A stretch of DNA of 64,000 nucleotides, from assembly GCF_019550795.1 (NCBI RefSeq), contig NZ_CP080545.1, forward strand, positions 5,747,501 to 5,811,500, given 5' to 3'. Under the pieces are notes generated by a model, which saw only the letters and a list, made by a program, of their open reading frames with translations, was not told the DNA's origin and did no database searches. A program made the position numbers and the translations under genes. The stretch comes from Paenibacillus sp. sptzw28 (GTDB taxonomy: Bacteria > Bacillota > Bacilli > Paenibacillales > Paenibacillaceae). Each line of letters opens with the position of its first letter. Within the stretch, counting starts at the first letter, position 1. Positions 18,806 through 28,547 of this stretch are shown in pieces.

Positions 18806-18874
18806 CACGCTCCGGGCAGCCACGTTTCAGCGCCGCATTGAAGCAGCGTTAGTTGCGCCCGGGGCGTGTTTTTT
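18806..18874 (+). terminator. Intrinsic terminator after yjbQ
   Basis: CACGCTCCGGGC (18806-18817) pairs with GCCCGGGGCGTG (18857-18868), followed by TTTTTT. Confidence 0.85.
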
Positions 18875-18944
18875 ATTGTGAGAATAATGCGGTTTGGGTC
18901 CGCGGAAATACGGGGGTTTTTTTTGGCGGCTCCAAAACTCGGTA

Positions 18945-18976
18945 TTGACTTATTTACTTATTTATAATAATTTTAA
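18945..18976 (+). promoter_or_regulatory. trxB-dps promoter with PerR-like box
   Basis: TTGACT (18945-18950) is followed by TTATAATAATTTTAA (18962-18976), which differs at one position from the B. subtilis PerR consensus TTATAATNATTATAA and overlaps the expected -10. Further down, ATCTGG (18993-18998) and CCAGAT (19005-19010) form a small inverted repeat in the leader. Confidence 0.6.
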
Positions 18977-19041
18977 TTTACAACTTATTATTATCTGGTT
19001 CAAGCCAGATTAGGCGCGGTTAAAGAGAGGAGAGCACCATA

Positions 19042-20007
19042 ATGGAACACATTGTAATCGTAGGAACCGGGCCAGCCGGATTGACGGCAGCCATCTATCT
19101 CGCGAGGGCGGGCTATAGTCCGCTCGTACTGGAGGGACCGCAGCCGGGCGGGCAATTAACCACGACGACAGAGGTCGAGAATTTCCCTGGGTTCCCGGAG
19201 GGCATTCTTGGCTCCGAGCTGATGTCCAACATGCGCAAGCAAGCTCAGAGGTTCGGCGCACGTTTTCAAACCGGGTGGGTGCAGGCTGCCGACCTGTCGG
19301 AGCGCCCTTTCACACTAACGCTTGATAACGGCGGCACGATAATTGCGCAGTCAGTGATTATTTCCACGGGAGCTTCGGCAAAATATATGGGCATCCCTGG
19401 TGAACAGGGTAATATCGGCCGGGGCGTCAGCACATGTGCAACTTGTGACGGATTCTTCTTCCGCGGTAAAAAGATCATCGTAGTCGGCGGCGGAGACTCG
19501 GCTATGGAGGAAGCTTCTTTCCTTACCCGCTTCGCGACGGACGTGAAGCTTGTTCATCGCCGCGATGAACTGCGCGCGTCGAAAATCATGCAGGAGCGGG
19601 CTCGTGCAAATGAAAAAATCACTTGGAGCCTTAATGTCACGCCGCTTGAAGTCGTGCCCGGCGAACTCGGACTGAAGGGTCTTCTCGTCCGCGATAACGT
19701 TACCGGCGAAGAGCAGCTGCTCGAGGCGGACGGCGTATTCGTAGCGATCGGACACACGCCGAATACGAAGTTTCTCGGCGGACAAGTGACCATGGACGAA
19801 CAGGGCTACATTCTCGTCGAACCCGGAACCTCTAGAACGAACGTCCCCGGCGTATTCGCCTGCGGCGACGTACAGGACCGCAGCTACCGCCAAGCGATAA
19901 CCGCTGCGGGCAGCGGCTGTATGGCCGCGCTTGATTGCGAGCGGTATTTGGAGGCGCTGGAGGCGGAAGGCACCGGCCACGCGATTGCAGAGGTAATCGA
20001 AGCCTAA
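19042..20007 (+). CDS. trxB: Thioredoxin reductase
   Basis: 321 residues, the usual length. It uses NADPH and FAD to reduce thioredoxin in the cytoplasm. The FAD motif GTGPAG is at residues 8-13, the redox pair CATCDGFFF at ~134-142, the NADPH motif [15 protein letters not shown] at ~152-166, and the second FAD motif [10 protein letters not shown] at ~272-281. It starts at ATG 19042 behind GAGAGGAG. dps follows after 37 bases, and a PerR-like box is upstream, so both probably belong to a peroxide-responsive transcript. Whether this is the main reductase or a ferredoxin/bacilliredoxin-dedicated paralog cannot be told. Confidence 0.93.
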   Translation: MEHIVIVGTGPAGLTAAIYLARAGYSPLVLEGPQPGGQLTTTTEVENFPGFPEGILGSELMSNMRKQAQRFGARFQTGWVQAADLSERPFTLTLDNGGTIIAQSVIISTGASAKYMGIPGEQGNIGRGVSTCATCDGFFFRGKKIIVVGGGDSAMEEASFLTRFATDVKLVHRRDELRASKIMQERARANEKITWSLNVTPLEVVPGELGLKGLLVRDNVTGEEQLLEADGVFVAIGHTPNTKFLGGQVTMDEQGYILVEPGTSRTNVPGVFACGDVQDRSYRQAITAAGSGCMAALDCERYLEALEAEGTGHAIAEVIEA

Positions 20008-20044
20008 GAGAAACAACAATTTAATGCGAAGGAGCTGCCTTGAC

Positions 20045-20482
20045 ATGACAAAATTGCATGATATTTTGAACAAACAAATATCGACCTGGAGCGTTCTTTA
20101 TGTGAAGCTGCACAATTACCACTGGTATGTGAAAGGCAATCAGTTCTTCACGCTGCACGTTAAATTTCAAGAGCTGTATGAAGAAGCGACGCTCGTCGTC
20201 GATGAATTCGCAGAGCGCCTGCTTGCACTCGAAGGCAAGCCGGTAGCGACGATGACGGAGCATCTGAAGCTCTCCAGCGTGAAAGAAGCGACCGGTGACG
20301 AATCCGCTGAAGAAATGGTCGACTCCCTGATCAACGATTTCTCAGGGGTAGCCGCCGAGCTGAAGGAAGGCATGGAGGAAGCCGAGAAGAAAGGCGACGA
20401 AACAACCGCCGATATGCTGCTTGCCGTTCACAAGTCGCTTGAAAAGCATCTGTGGATGCTCAAAGCGTTCAACGGCCGTTAA
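20045..20482 (+). CDS. dps: Dps/MrgA-family ferritin-like DNA-protection protein
   Basis: 145 residues from ATG 20045 (AAGGAG upstream). It stores iron and consumes hydrogen peroxide in a dodecamer. Ferroxidase residues of the Dps family are visible: [19 protein letters not shown] (~21-39) and [19 protein letters not shown] (~42-60). The end [13 protein letters not shown] matches the last helix. It is co-directional with trxB and followed by two consecutive terminators. Confidence 0.93.
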   Translation: MTKLHDILNKQISTWSVLYVKLHNYHWYVKGNQFFTLHVKFQELYEEATLVVDEFAERLLALEGKPVATMTEHLKLSSVKEATGDESAEEMVDSLINDFSGVAAELKEGMEEAEKKGDETTADMLLAVHKSLEKHLWMLKAFNGR

Positions 20483-20542
20483 TCGATACTGTCTGAAGGG
20501 GCTTTCCCTAACCGGTAATATAAGGTGAAACGGCTGGCGCTT

Positions 20543-20588
20543 CGCACGAACCATTAGCGCGTTACTGTTCGCGCTTGGTTCTGTGCCG
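20543..20588. repeat. Dispersed hairpin repeat, copy 1
   Basis: GCACGAACCATTAGCGCG and CGCGCTTGGTTCTGTGCCG form an imperfect inverted repeat. Two related copies are at 43654-43700 and 43702-43750. It lies in the 389-base gap after dps, which otherwise holds only terminators and a short shared AT-rich element. Confidence 0.6.
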
Positions 20589-20624
20589 TCCATTAGGCGG
20601 CGGAGCGCGTTTCATTCCAGAGAA

Positions 20625-20710
20625 ATATAAGAAAGTATAAGCGTGAGACTTATACTTTCTTATATTTTAACAAAATCCCGCCACTCGTATCAGCGAGCGG
20701 CGGGATTTTT
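20625..20710. terminator. Tandem terminators after dps
   Basis: First, a 17-base perfect inverted repeat (20625-20641 and 20649-20665, loop CGTGAGA) followed by TTT. Second, AAAATCCCGCC (20672-20682) pairs with GGCGGGATTTTT (20699-20710). Both could act in either direction between dps and the convergent VOC gene. Confidence 0.8.
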
Positions 20711-20871
20711 AAATTTCCGGCATTGTGCGAAGTGTTCAGTGAAAATAAAGTATTAGATTTGATTTCTTCATTTCACGCGTTTTTTTAAAAGGACAAGAAA
20801 AAAGTCCTAGACTGTCGCTGTTTCATTGAACTAACGTTACCTGGTAGCAAAACCCAAAGGCGAAACCACCA

Positions 20872-21282
20872 TTACGCCCTCTTCGTGAAAATCTGGAAGG
20901 CGACGCCGAATTTGTCTGTTACCATTCCGTACGCGGGGCTGAAGTAGACCTCCTGCAGGGGGTGATCGACCTGTCCGCCCTCTTTCAGCGCCTCATAATA
21001 CTTCTGGGCCTGCTCCTTATCGGCGATGGTGATGCAGATGTTTACCTGCTTGCCCTGCGCGAACCTGACCCCCGGTTCCGTATCGGCTACTAACAGAACC
21101 GCTCCTCCGATCATCAGGACGGAATGGGCTACTCGGTCTCTCTCCTGCTCCGACACCGCTTGTCCGGCTTCGCCGAAGGTCTGCTTGAATACCACCTTCG
21201 CGTCCAACGCTTGCTCGTAAAAGGCGATCGCCTCACGAGCGCCTCCGTCCAGCATAATATACGGGTTCAGTTGCACTTCCAT
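20872..21282 (-). CDS. PhnB-like VOC (glyoxalase fold) protein
   Basis: 136 residues from ATG 21282, chosen because AAGGAG is 9 bases upstream. It is a vicinal-oxygen-chelate fold of the PhnB/3-demethylubiquinone-methyltransferase-like subgroup: NPYIMLDGGAREAIAFYEQA (6-25), FGEAGQAV, and the end YGMVTDKFGVAFQIF. Members bind metals or small toxic compounds; no substrate is indicated. A short palindrome overlaps its promoter (21343-21357). Confidence 0.85.
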   Translation of the reverse strand: MEVQLNPYIMLDGGAREAIAFYEQALDAKVVFKQTFGEAGQAVSEQERDRVAHSVLMIGGAVLLVADTEPGVRFAQGKQVNICITIADKEQAQKYYEALKEGGQVDHPLQEVYFSPAYGMVTDKFGVAFQIFTKRA

Positions 21283-21342
21283 AGTATACAGCTCCTTCAA
21301 CATTTAGGATTGATCTTTCTCTGATAGTGTAACCTTTAATAG

Positions 21343-21357
21343 TGACAACCCTTGTCA
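21343..21357 (-). promoter_or_regulatory. Operator-like inverted repeat over VOC promoter
   Basis: TGACAACCCTTGTCA is a perfect 6-3-6 inverted repeat. On the minus strand its TTGTCA half can serve as the -35, with TATCAG 16 bases downstream as a weak -10. It is a plausible repressor site; the regulator is not identified. Confidence 0.45.
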
Positions 21358-21509
21358 TAATTGGTGGTTATTTTATCAGGCCGGGGATTGTCCGGCAGCT
21401 TTATTATAATTGGAGTCCACTGACAGCATATTGCATTGGGATTTGGACCTGACATGTGGCTATTTTCCTTCCAAGAAATCGTTTTTGGGGCACGTACAAG
21501 TTCACTGCT

Positions 21510-21671
21510 CTATTCTGCCAGTTTCAATCCTGGTCCGGAGTGGGGAATTTCCGTAAGTAAGGTTCCTACCGGATTGCCTTCCCTGTCACGGATGACGTTC
21601 CAAGGTTTATACAAATTCATAGGGAACATCAAACCAAACGGGTTCGTTTCTCGACATTCCGGTTGACACAT
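21510..21671 (-). CDS. Possible 53-residue protein, or remnant
   Basis: The frame from ATG 21671 to TAG at 21510 gives MCQPECRETNPFGLMFPMNL, later YKPWNVIRDREGNPVGTL. The composition is protein-like (VIRDREGNPVG resembles a beta turn in phospholipid-scramblase-like folds), but no family is recognised and no clear ribosome site precedes it. It may be the tail of a lost gene. It sits in a 659-base stretch between the VOC and ABC-F genes. Confidence 0.35.
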   Translation of the reverse strand: MCQPECRETNPFGLMFPMNLYKPWNVIRDREGNPVGTLLTEIPHSGPGLKLAE

Positions 21672-21761
21672 AAAACTAGCCTAAGCATATTAAAAGTGCA
21701 AGATATTTTATGTACTATACAAATAACTTGCGGCAAAGACATGCTTCAAGCGCACGACGAA

Positions 21762-21791
21762 AAACGGGAGTAGAAACAGCTACTCCCGTTT
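21762..21791. terminator. Likely bidirectional terminator
   Basis: AAACGGGAGTAG (21762-21773), loop AAACAG, then CTACTCCCGTTT (21780-21791): a perfect 12-base stem with T-tract. Confidence 0.65.
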
Positions 21792-21941
21792 GATTTCCTT
21801 CAACTCCCACTATGGCAAACTACTCCTGGACACTCCCTTTTGGCTATCTGCCAATTAGCTTAATGTCAGCGGCTAGTCTAAAACTATATTTTACAGTCGG
21901 ACGCGTAATTTGAATAGCGCAAGAGGTGTAGACTAGCTGAA

Positions 21942-23957
21942 TTAGCCTTTCTTACTTGCTGCGATGCGTTCCGCAAGCTCGTTCAAGTACGCCCAGCGGT
22001 CCATCAGCTGCTCAAGCTTCTCTTCGAGCTCCTGCTGTTCCTTGAGCAGCTGCTGGAGCAGAGCCGAATCGCTCGACGCTTCCTCCATCCGCTTGGCAAG
22101 CGCCTGCTGCGCTTCCTCCGTCTCGGCAATTACATCGTCGATCGTTTCGAATTCCTTCTGCTCCTTATAGGACATCTTGACGGACCGCTGAGTCTCCCCG
22201 CTGCCGCCTGCCGCTGTGCTTCCGGCAGTTCCGTCGCTCCCCGGCAAGCCGCCGGGAGCTGATGTTTCATTTCGTTCTCCGGCTCCGGCTTTGCCGCCTC
22301 CCGCGATGCCGCTCCGCACTGCAGCGGCGCTTTGGCCACCGCCGCCGCCACCTCCGCTGACTGAGGCATATTCTTCATAATTGGAGAAATTCCCGACATG
22401 CTGCGTAATGACCCCGTCGCCTTCGAACGCAAAGATGCGATCCATCGTACGGTCAAGGAAATATCGGTCGTGGGAGACGGTGAATACGACACCGGGAAAG
22501 TCGTCCAGATAATCCTCGAGCACAGTCAGTGTCGTAATATCAAGATCATTGGTCGGCTCATCGAGCAGCAGCACATTCGGCGCTTCCATCAGAACGCGCA
22601 GCAGCTGCAGCCGACGCTTCTCTCCACCCGACAATTTCGCAATCGGCGTCCACTGCTGTGCCGGCGGAAACAGGAACCGCTCCAGCATTTGCCCTGCCGT
22701 CACCGTCGTTCCGTCCGCCGTCGTCACGCGCTCCGCGCCTTCGCGGATATAGTCGATGACGCGCAGACTGTCGTCCATCTCTTCCCGCTCCTGCGAGAAC
22801 ACGCCGAGCCGTACCGTCGGCCCGAGTGAAACCGTACCCGCGTCCGGCTCAAGCTTGCCGGCAATCAGCTTGAGCAGCGTCGACTTGCCGAGGCCGTTAC
22901 GTCCAACAATGCCCACACGGTCGTCCGGCACGGCAATATAGCTGAAATCGCGAATCACCGGCCGTCCGCCTTCGAACGATTTGGTCAGCCCGTCGATCTC
23001 CAGTATTTTCTTACCCAGCCGTGATGAGGCAACCGAGACATCGAGCTTCCCGCCTGCCTTCTCCGGTGCCGCCGACTGCAGCGCTTCGAACCGCTGGATG
23101 CGCGCCTGCTGCTTGGTCGTGCGCGCTTTCGCTCCCCGGCGCATCCATGCCAGTTCGCTGCGGAGCAGATTCTGCCGCTTCGATTCCGATGCCGCCTCGC
23201 GTTCTTCCCGGTCCAGCTTCAGCTCCAGGAACCGGCTGTAGTTGGCCGTATAGAAATACGCCCGGCCCCGGTCGAGCTCCAGAATCCGGTTGCTGACGCG
23301 ATCGAGAAAATACCGGTCATGCGTAATCATAATCAGCGCGCCCTTGCGCTTCTGAAGCATTTGCTCGAGCCACGCGACCGATTCGTTATCGATATGGTTG
23401 GTCGGCTCGTCCAGCAGCAGCACATCCGCCGGCTGCACCAAAGCCGCCGCCATCGCGACGCGCTTGCGCTGTCCGCCGGACAGCGTGCCGAGCTTGGCAT
23501 CGAACCGTCCGATGCCAAGCTTCGTCAGCGCCGTCTTCGCTTCGCTCTCAATACCCCATGCCTCCAGCTCATCCATCTGCTGGTTGGCCCGCACCAATCT
23601 CTCCTGCAGCCCGCTATCCCCCGGCAGCAGCTCAAGCGCTTGCAGCGCTTCGGCATAAGCCCGAACGGCGCGCATCTGATTGGAATCGCCGCTCAGCACA
23701 TGCTCTAGCACCGTGAGCTCCGGATCGAACGGCGGATTTTGCGACAGCATCTGAAGCGTCACCCCGCCGCCAACAAGAATAGAGCCCGAGTCAGGGGGCT
23801 CCAAACCTGCGACGACATTCAGAAACGTCGATTTGCCGGTGCCGTTCACACCGATAATTCCGATTTTGTCGCCCATCTCCACTCCGAACGACACGTCCTG
23901 AAACAAAACCTTCTCGCCGTAACTTTTTGAAATATGATCAACCGTTAATACGTGCAT
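21942..23957 (-). CDS. ABC-F family ATPase, Uup-like
   Basis: 671 residues from ATG 23957 (AGGCGGG upstream; the frame extends to TTG 23981). Two ABC domains without membrane segments: Walker A GVNGTGKST and GRNGLGKST, signatures LSGGQRKRV and LSGGEKRRL, Walker B DEPTNHID and DEPTNDLD. The linker between them has WMRRGAKARTTKQQARI, typical of Uup. After a Gly/Ser/Ala-rich stretch (~545-600) a coiled coil (EETEEAQQALAKRMEEA and on) forms the C-terminal domain, also as in Uup. ABC-F proteins bind ribosomes or affect DNA transposition and precise excision; the antibiotic-resistance members differ in linker, so resistance is not implied. Confidence 0.92.
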   Translation of the reverse strand: MHVLTVDHISKSYGEKVLFQDVSFGVEMGDKIGIIGVNGTGKSTFLNVVAGLEPPDSGSILVGGGVTLQMLSQNPPFDPELTVLEHVLSGDSNQMRAVRAYAEALQALELLPGDSGLQERLVRANQQMDELEAWGIESEAKTALTKLGIGRFDAKLGTLSGGQRKRVAMAAALVQPADVLLLDEPTNHIDNESVAWLEQMLQKRKGALIMITHDRYFLDRVSNRILELDRGRAYFYTANYSRFLELKLDREEREAASESKRQNLLRSELAWMRRGAKARTTKQQARIQRFEALQSAAPEKAGGKLDVSVASSRLGKKILEIDGLTKSFEGGRPVIRDFSYIAVPDDRVGIVGRNGLGKSTLLKLIAGKLEPDAGTVSLGPTVRLGVFSQEREEMDDSLRVIDYIREGAERVTTADGTTVTAGQMLERFLFPPAQQWTPIAKLSGGEKRRLQLLRVLMEAPNVLLLDEPTNDLDITTLTVLEDYLDDFPGVVFTVSHDRYFLDRTMDRIFAFEGDGVITQHVGNFSNYEEYASVSGGGGGGGQSAAAVRSGIAGGGKAGAGERNETSAPGGLPGSDGTAGSTAAGGSGETQRSVKMSYKEQKEFETIDDVIAETEEAQQALAKRMEEASSDSALLQQLLKEQQELEEKLEQLMDRWAYLNELAERIAASKKG

Positions 23958-24035
23958 ATGATTCCCGCCTAACGTTAGCAAATCGCAAAACGCGCATCGC
24001 TGCGCGCTCCGCCTGTACTAACTTTAAACGATAAG

Positions 24036-25079
24036 CTAAGCTTCAATCAAATCTTTCTTCGCATAAGCCGCTGCGGACTGCTCCGCCTTGACTGCAATCG
24101 CCGCCATTGTGCGTACGGCTTCCACCGGATAACAGCCCGATGCCGTCTCGCCGGAGAGCATCACGGCGTCCGTGCCGTCCCAAACCGCATTGGCGACATC
24201 GCATGTCTCAGCGCGGGTCGGCCGCGGCTGGCTCTGCATCGAATCAAGCATCTGCGTAGCGGTAATGACGAATTTACCGGCCTGATTGCATGCGGCGATC
24301 ATAACCTTCTGCGCAACAGGCACATCTTCAACCGGAATCTCTACACCCAGATCCCCGCGCGCCACCATGATGCCGTCGGATGCTTCAATAATGGCTGCAA
24401 GCTCGTCGAGCCCTTCCTGGTTTTCAATCTTCGAAATAACCTGAATGTGGGCTGCTCCCTTATCGGCCAGCATCCGCTTCACTTCAAGCACATCCTCCGC
24501 GCGCCGAACGAACGACATCGCGATCATATCGACGTTCATTTCGATTCCAAACTGAATGTGCTGCCTATCGCGCTCGGTCACGCCAGGCAGGCTCGTCCGG
24601 ATACCCGGGAGGTTGACGCCTTTGCGGGATTTGATTACGCCGCCGTTCTTAATGACACACACGACATCCGTTCCTTCAATTCGAACGACCTGAAGCTCGA
24701 TCAGCCCGTCGTCGATCATGATGCGCGAGCCGATCGACACATCCTGCGCCAAATCATAGGAGACGGAAATCCGTTTCTCCGTTCCTTTAATTTGCTCGGT
24801 CGTCAGCGTCAGAAATTCTCCGCTCTTAAGCGAGTAAGACGGCTCCTTCAGCAGCCCTGTGCGGATTTCCGGGCCTTTAATGTCAAGCATTGTTGCGACC
24901 GGCATGTTCAGCTTGGAAGCGACAGCGCGAACATTGATAATGCGCTGACGGTGATCGTCAAGCTCGCCGTGGGCAAGATTCAGTCTTGCAATATTCATAC
25001 CCTCTTTGATCATATCCTCCAGTATATCTGAAGACAGACAAGCGGGTCCCATCGTACATACGATTTGTGTCTTTTTCAT
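24036..25079 (-). CDS. Pyruvate kinase paralog lacking the C-terminal domain
   Basis: 347 residues against ~475-585 for usual pyruvate kinases. The catalytic A and B domains are complete: [17 protein letters not shown] at the start, [12 protein letters not shown] (~64-75), [13 protein letters not shown] (~215), [19 protein letters not shown] (~236) with Arg/Asp of the active site, ATQMLDSM (~275) and [16 protein letters not shown] (~310). The allosteric C domain is absent, and the gene ends cleanly in TAA after KKDLIEA. It should turn phosphoenolpyruvate and ADP into pyruvate and ATP, perhaps unregulated. It is divergent from an AraC regulator, unusual for housekeeping pyk, so it is probably a second enzyme. 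Confidence 0.88.
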   Translation of the reverse strand: MKKTQIVCTMGPACLSSDILEDMIKEGMNIARLNLAHGELDDHRQRIINVRAVASKLNMPVATMLDIKGPEIRTGLLKEPSYSLKSGEFLTLTTEQIKGTEKRISVSYDLAQDVSIGSRIMIDDGLIELQVVRIEGTDVVCVIKNGGVIKSRKGVNLPGIRTSLPGVTERDRQHIQFGIEMNVDMIAMSFVRRAEDVLEVKRMLADKGAAHIQVISKIENQEGLDELAAIIEASDGIMVARGDLGVEIPVEDVPVAQKVMIAACNQAGKFVITATQMLDSMQSQPRPTRAETCDVANAVWDGTDAVMLSGETASGCYPVEAVRTMAAIAVKAEQSAAAYAKKDLIEA

Positions 25080-25149
25080 CGGTGGTTACACTCTCCTATG
25101 GGGTATTTCACTTCCTTTATTGTAAAAGAACGATTGCGGAAGATCGATG

Positions 25150-25179
25150 TACTATAGTACAGTAATTACACTATAGTAC
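25150..25179. promoter_or_regulatory. Repeated palindrome in pyk-AraC divergent region
   Basis: ACTATAGTAC occurs at 25151-25160 and 25170-25179, 19 bases apart. Each holds a palindromic core (TACTATAGTA in the first). It is a candidate binding site for the divergent AraC-type regulator. Confidence 0.5.
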
Positions 25180-25208
25180 TGTGAGAACGGAAACGGAGAG
25201 CTTCACTT

Positions 25209-26003
25209 ATGTTTAACATCTTTGAACTTCGGCAGGAACGAGGCATCCTTCGGCAGGAGCGCCGGACGCTTGGCGCCGATTGTTATACGCTTATCTGGGT
25301 GCGCTTCGGACAATGCAGCTTCGAATACAGAGGACAAACGGCCGTCTGCCGCAAGAACGAGCTGCTGCTTATTCCCGCAGGCGTCCCCGCCTCCGAGCTG
25401 AAGGGAAACGGCGGCATCCGCGAGAGCATGATGGTCCGCTTCAGTCCTTCCGGCGCGGAAGCTGCGGCGATTCTTCCCATTCTGGCCCGCACGGAACCGC
25501 TGCGCTGGATGACCCACATGCCGGAGCTGCTTCTGGATAAGCTGCTGCAGCTTGCCGAGCAGTGGACGGAGCAGGACCGTTATTTCACGGTGATGTGCGA
25601 TGCCCTGCTGACAGAGCTTATCGTAACGGTGAACCGAGAGGTGGACGAGGGTGCGAAGGCGCCGTCGGCTATTCGGCATATCGAGCGAATGAAGCGGTTT
25701 ATCGAAGAGCAGTACCGCAGTAAGATTACGAAGATCGAGCTTGGCGCAAGCGTCGGAGTCAGTCCCAATTACGCGGCAGCCTTGTTTCGCAAAGTAACGG
25801 GACTTACGATCAGCGAATACGTTCACCTTAGGCGCATGAAGACGGCACAATATATGCTGAGCCACTCCCACCTGTCGGTGCAGGAGATTTCGGACCATCT
25901 CGGGTACAGCGATCCCTCCTACTTTAACCGCGTCTTCAAGCGGACCGTCGGCAAGCTGCCGTCCGATATGCTTGCAGAACGGGAGCGTACAGGGCTGGTG
26001 TAG
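25209..26003 (+). CDS. AraC family transcriptional regulator
   Basis: 264 residues. The N-terminal ~150 residues form a cupin-like sensor (RFGQCSFEYRGQTAVCRKNE, LLLIPAGVPASELKG). The C-terminal ~100 residues form a double helix-turn-helix: KITKIELGASVGVSPNYAAA (~180) and LSVQEISDHLGYSDPSYFNR (~225), ending FKRTVGKLPSDML. It starts at ATG 25209 behind GGAGAG. It is divergent from the short pyruvate kinase and may control it through the repeated ACTATAGTAC palindromes; the effector is unknown. Confidence 0.9.
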   Translation: MFNIFELRQERGILRQERRTLGADCYTLIWVRFGQCSFEYRGQTAVCRKNELLLIPAGVPASELKGNGGIRESMMVRFSPSGAEAAAILPILARTEPLRWMTHMPELLLDKLLQLAEQWTEQDRYFTVMCDALLTELIVTVNREVDEGAKAPSAIRHIERMKRFIEEQYRSKITKIELGASVGVSPNYAAALFRKVTGLTISEYVHLRRMKTAQYMLSHSHLSVQEISDHLGYSDPSYFNRVFKRTVGKLPSDMLAERERTGLV

Positions 26004-26021
26004 CTGCCGGGCACGGCAGTA

Positions 26022-26495
26022 TCATTGCATTTGCGGAACAAATAACAGGAAATATTCCTTTCTATCCGGGTCGCTGTATCCGATATCGCGGTTACACTGA
26101 CTTAATAAATATACCGTTCCATTGGCCTCCCCATAAGGACCGGTGCGTTTAATTATTGCCTTACAGGTTGCTGTTCTGACGCCTTTCCCTTGTCCTCCGA
26201 ACGCATCCCATGAATTATCATAGGTATATTTAATCGCCTCTCCATTAAAATCCAGATCAGTATAGATCGGATCCCCTTCATCGGTATATTGGGCGATGCT
26301 TACTTGGCTCTTGAGCTTATTTTGAACATTCTGATGAAACTCCTCCAGTTTCCGGATGCCAGACAACCCTCCAGGGCCTGATACGACATATCCCGCTTTC
26401 TCAGCCTCGTGAAAGGTCAAATCAGAATGATTGGAAAACAAACTGCATGCAGTCAACATAATCATCGATACGAATAACAAGTATTTTTTACGCAT
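26022..26495 (-). CDS. Lipoprotein, DUF4362-like
   Basis: 157 residues. The N-terminus MRKKYLLFVSMIMLTACS is a lipoprotein signal peptide with Cys17 in the lipobox LTAC, so it should be anchored to the outer face of the membrane. The rest (EAEKAGYVVSGPGG, FHQNVQNKLKSQVSIAQYT, EGDPIYTDLDFNGEAIKYTY) matches DUF4362-type Firmicute lipoproteins as I recall them. The function is unknown. It is convergent with the AraC gene, 18 bases from its stop. Confidence 0.75.
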   Translation of the reverse strand: MRKKYLLFVSMIMLTACSLFSNHSDLTFHEAEKAGYVVSGPGGLSGIRKLEEFHQNVQNKLKSQVSIAQYTDEGDPIYTDLDFNGEAIKYTYDNSWDAFGGQGKGVRTATCKAIIKRTGPYGEANGTVYLLSQCNRDIGYSDPDRKEYFLLFVPQMQ

Positions 26496-26646
26496 TAAGC
26501 TTCGCCTCCCGCACAGATGGCAGCATCTACTCTTTCAGACGAAAATAATCCGGAATTGTTGCCTGAGAAAAAGGAGCAGCCGCGGCCGCCCCTTATGACT
26601 CTATTTTCAACTTTCCCCATGTACTCGTGTAACGCCCTGTAACAAT

Positions 26647-28532
26647 TCAGTGTTGGAAGAACGCGCCGATGTTCGTGCCGTCCGGCGTTCCTGAGCCGAT
26701 CAGTTCGCTTCCCTCCGCAAGCTTCAGGAAGTTCCCGAGGTTAGGGGAACCGTCCGCATTGCGGATTAATTCAGGCTTAAGGCTTATAAAGTCGGCGTCG
26801 CCGGCAGAAAGTCCCTTTGCATTAACACTTTTACTGTTTTGCCACCAGACATTTGTCTTCAGTACGTCGGTGCCGCTTATTTTATCGCTGGCGCCGCCCT
26901 TGTAAGATATGTTATTCATGAACACATGGGTGCCAACGGCGAAGTTGAAGTTACTTTGCCCGTTGCGCACAGACGTATTATTGGTGAGCTTAATCGATCC
27001 CGGGTTGCTGTTGTAAGTGAAGCCGTCTTGTTTATTCAGGTACGCAATGGAATTTATGACTATATGGTCTACGGCGATTTGACTGCCGCCCAATTTGAAC
27101 CCGTTGCCGTCGCTGTTAGCTGTCGATACGCCCGATGAAGTCTGACCGTTGTGGTGGGCAACACTGTTCTTGATCGTTACCGGTGAAATGGGTCCTGTTT
27201 CTGTTTTAGTGAACAGATCCCAGCCGTCATCGGTGTTGTAGGCTGCGATGCAGCCGTCAAACACATTACCTGGCCCAAGCGTCAGCTTCGCGGCGAAGCC
27301 GTCGGCATCCTCTCCGTTGTCCGGATCGAAGTTATCGTGAGAGTAAGTGTTTATGATTACGTTATTGCTGGGCCATTCGCTTCTCGGAGCTGTCGAACTG
27401 TATGCGCTGAGCTGCAGCCCCGAATCCCGGTTGTTATGGACGTCGACGTTATCAATCCGGTTAAAGTGGCCTGATACGAAGATACCGTTATCGGCGGCTC
27501 CTTTAATTTCGAGCCCTTTGATCGTCCAGTAGCTGCCGTCGATTCGAATCCCCCTGTCGTTACTTCCGACATTGGTGAAGCTGTAAGGCTCCGAGGAAAA
27601 ATCGAGCACAGGCTTCTCCGCTTCGAAGGGAACGATTTGTTTCCTGGCGTCCTGCGTACCGCTGTTCGACTGTATAATCCTGATTTCCGACGAATAAGAA
27701 TACGTTCCGCCGCGCATGTAGATCACTCCTCCGGGCGGGAGCTTCGCGATAGCCGAGCTTAACGTAGTCGGACTGATCAGCGTCCCGGAATTACCGTCCA
27801 ATCCATCCGGCGAAACATAGAAAACGCCGGGTGAAGCTGTATCGGAAGGAGCTGGAGCCGGTGGTTCAGTCGGGGCAGGCACCGGCCCGGGAGCGGGTTC
27901 AGTCGGCGATGTCTCATTGTAATAGCCCGTTACGTTGACATTGTCGAATTTGGCGAATGTCTTGTAAGCCACCAAGCCAACAGCTCCGGAAGTCAAGCTT
28001 GAATCATTAGCCGTTAACTGTAAGGTTCCATCTATGTACATGCTGATCGTTGTACCGTTCAATTCAAGCTTCACCGTATACCATGTGCCCTCAGCAAGCG
28101 GAAAATCCTTCGTTGACAGCGTTGTGGTTGAGCCGTCTATTTTCCTCCGAATCTCCAGTTTGCCTCCGTCGCTGTTAAATAAAGACGCCGCATAGAAATT
28201 GTTGCCGTCTTTATAACGTCCGGCTACATAAGTGCGGTTGCTGCCATTCCATTTGTCCACTTTAACTTTGGCTTCAACGGAATAATCCGTCCATGACTGG
28301 TCTCCAGCCATTGCCCGTCCCTCGTTCATACTGGATTGATAATAGACATAAGTACCACTGTCTCTCACAACAGACCAAGTACCCTTCTGAGCGGTCCAAT
28401 TGCCAGCGGTACCGTTCTCAAAATCATCACTGAAGGTTGTGGCTGCTAGAACCGGAGCAATCATTAGCATGCCGCAATCAAGACAAAGGAAAGAACAGAA
28501 GCGGCGATTTTTGCTAATTTTTTTCGACCCAT
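26647..28532 (-). CDS. Secreted pectate lyase, PL9-like, frameshifted in the signal peptide
   Basis: ATG 28532 behind GAGGAGGG starts a good signal peptide (MGRKKLAKIAASVLSFVLIA), but that frame stops at 28464. The mature protein is in another frame, continuous from before 28470 (MLMIAPVLAATTF) to 26647, so one indel between 28532 and 28466 separates them. The mature part has a laminin-G/DUF1080-like beta-sandwich (FSDDFENGTAGNW; TWYTVKLELNGTTISMYIDG), a Pro/Ala linker, then a parallel beta-helix with the PL9 layout: VSPDGLDGNSGT, GGVIYMRGGTYSYSSEI, HDNFDPDNGEDADGFAAKL, YNTDDGWDLFTK. PL9 enzymes cleave pectate or rhamnogalacturonan by beta-elimination outside the cell. It lies under a c-di-GMP-I riboswitch, terminator and five hairpin repeats. 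The frame break may be a sequencing error or real inactivation. Confidence 0.8.
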
Positions 28533-28547
28533 GAACATAACCCTCCT

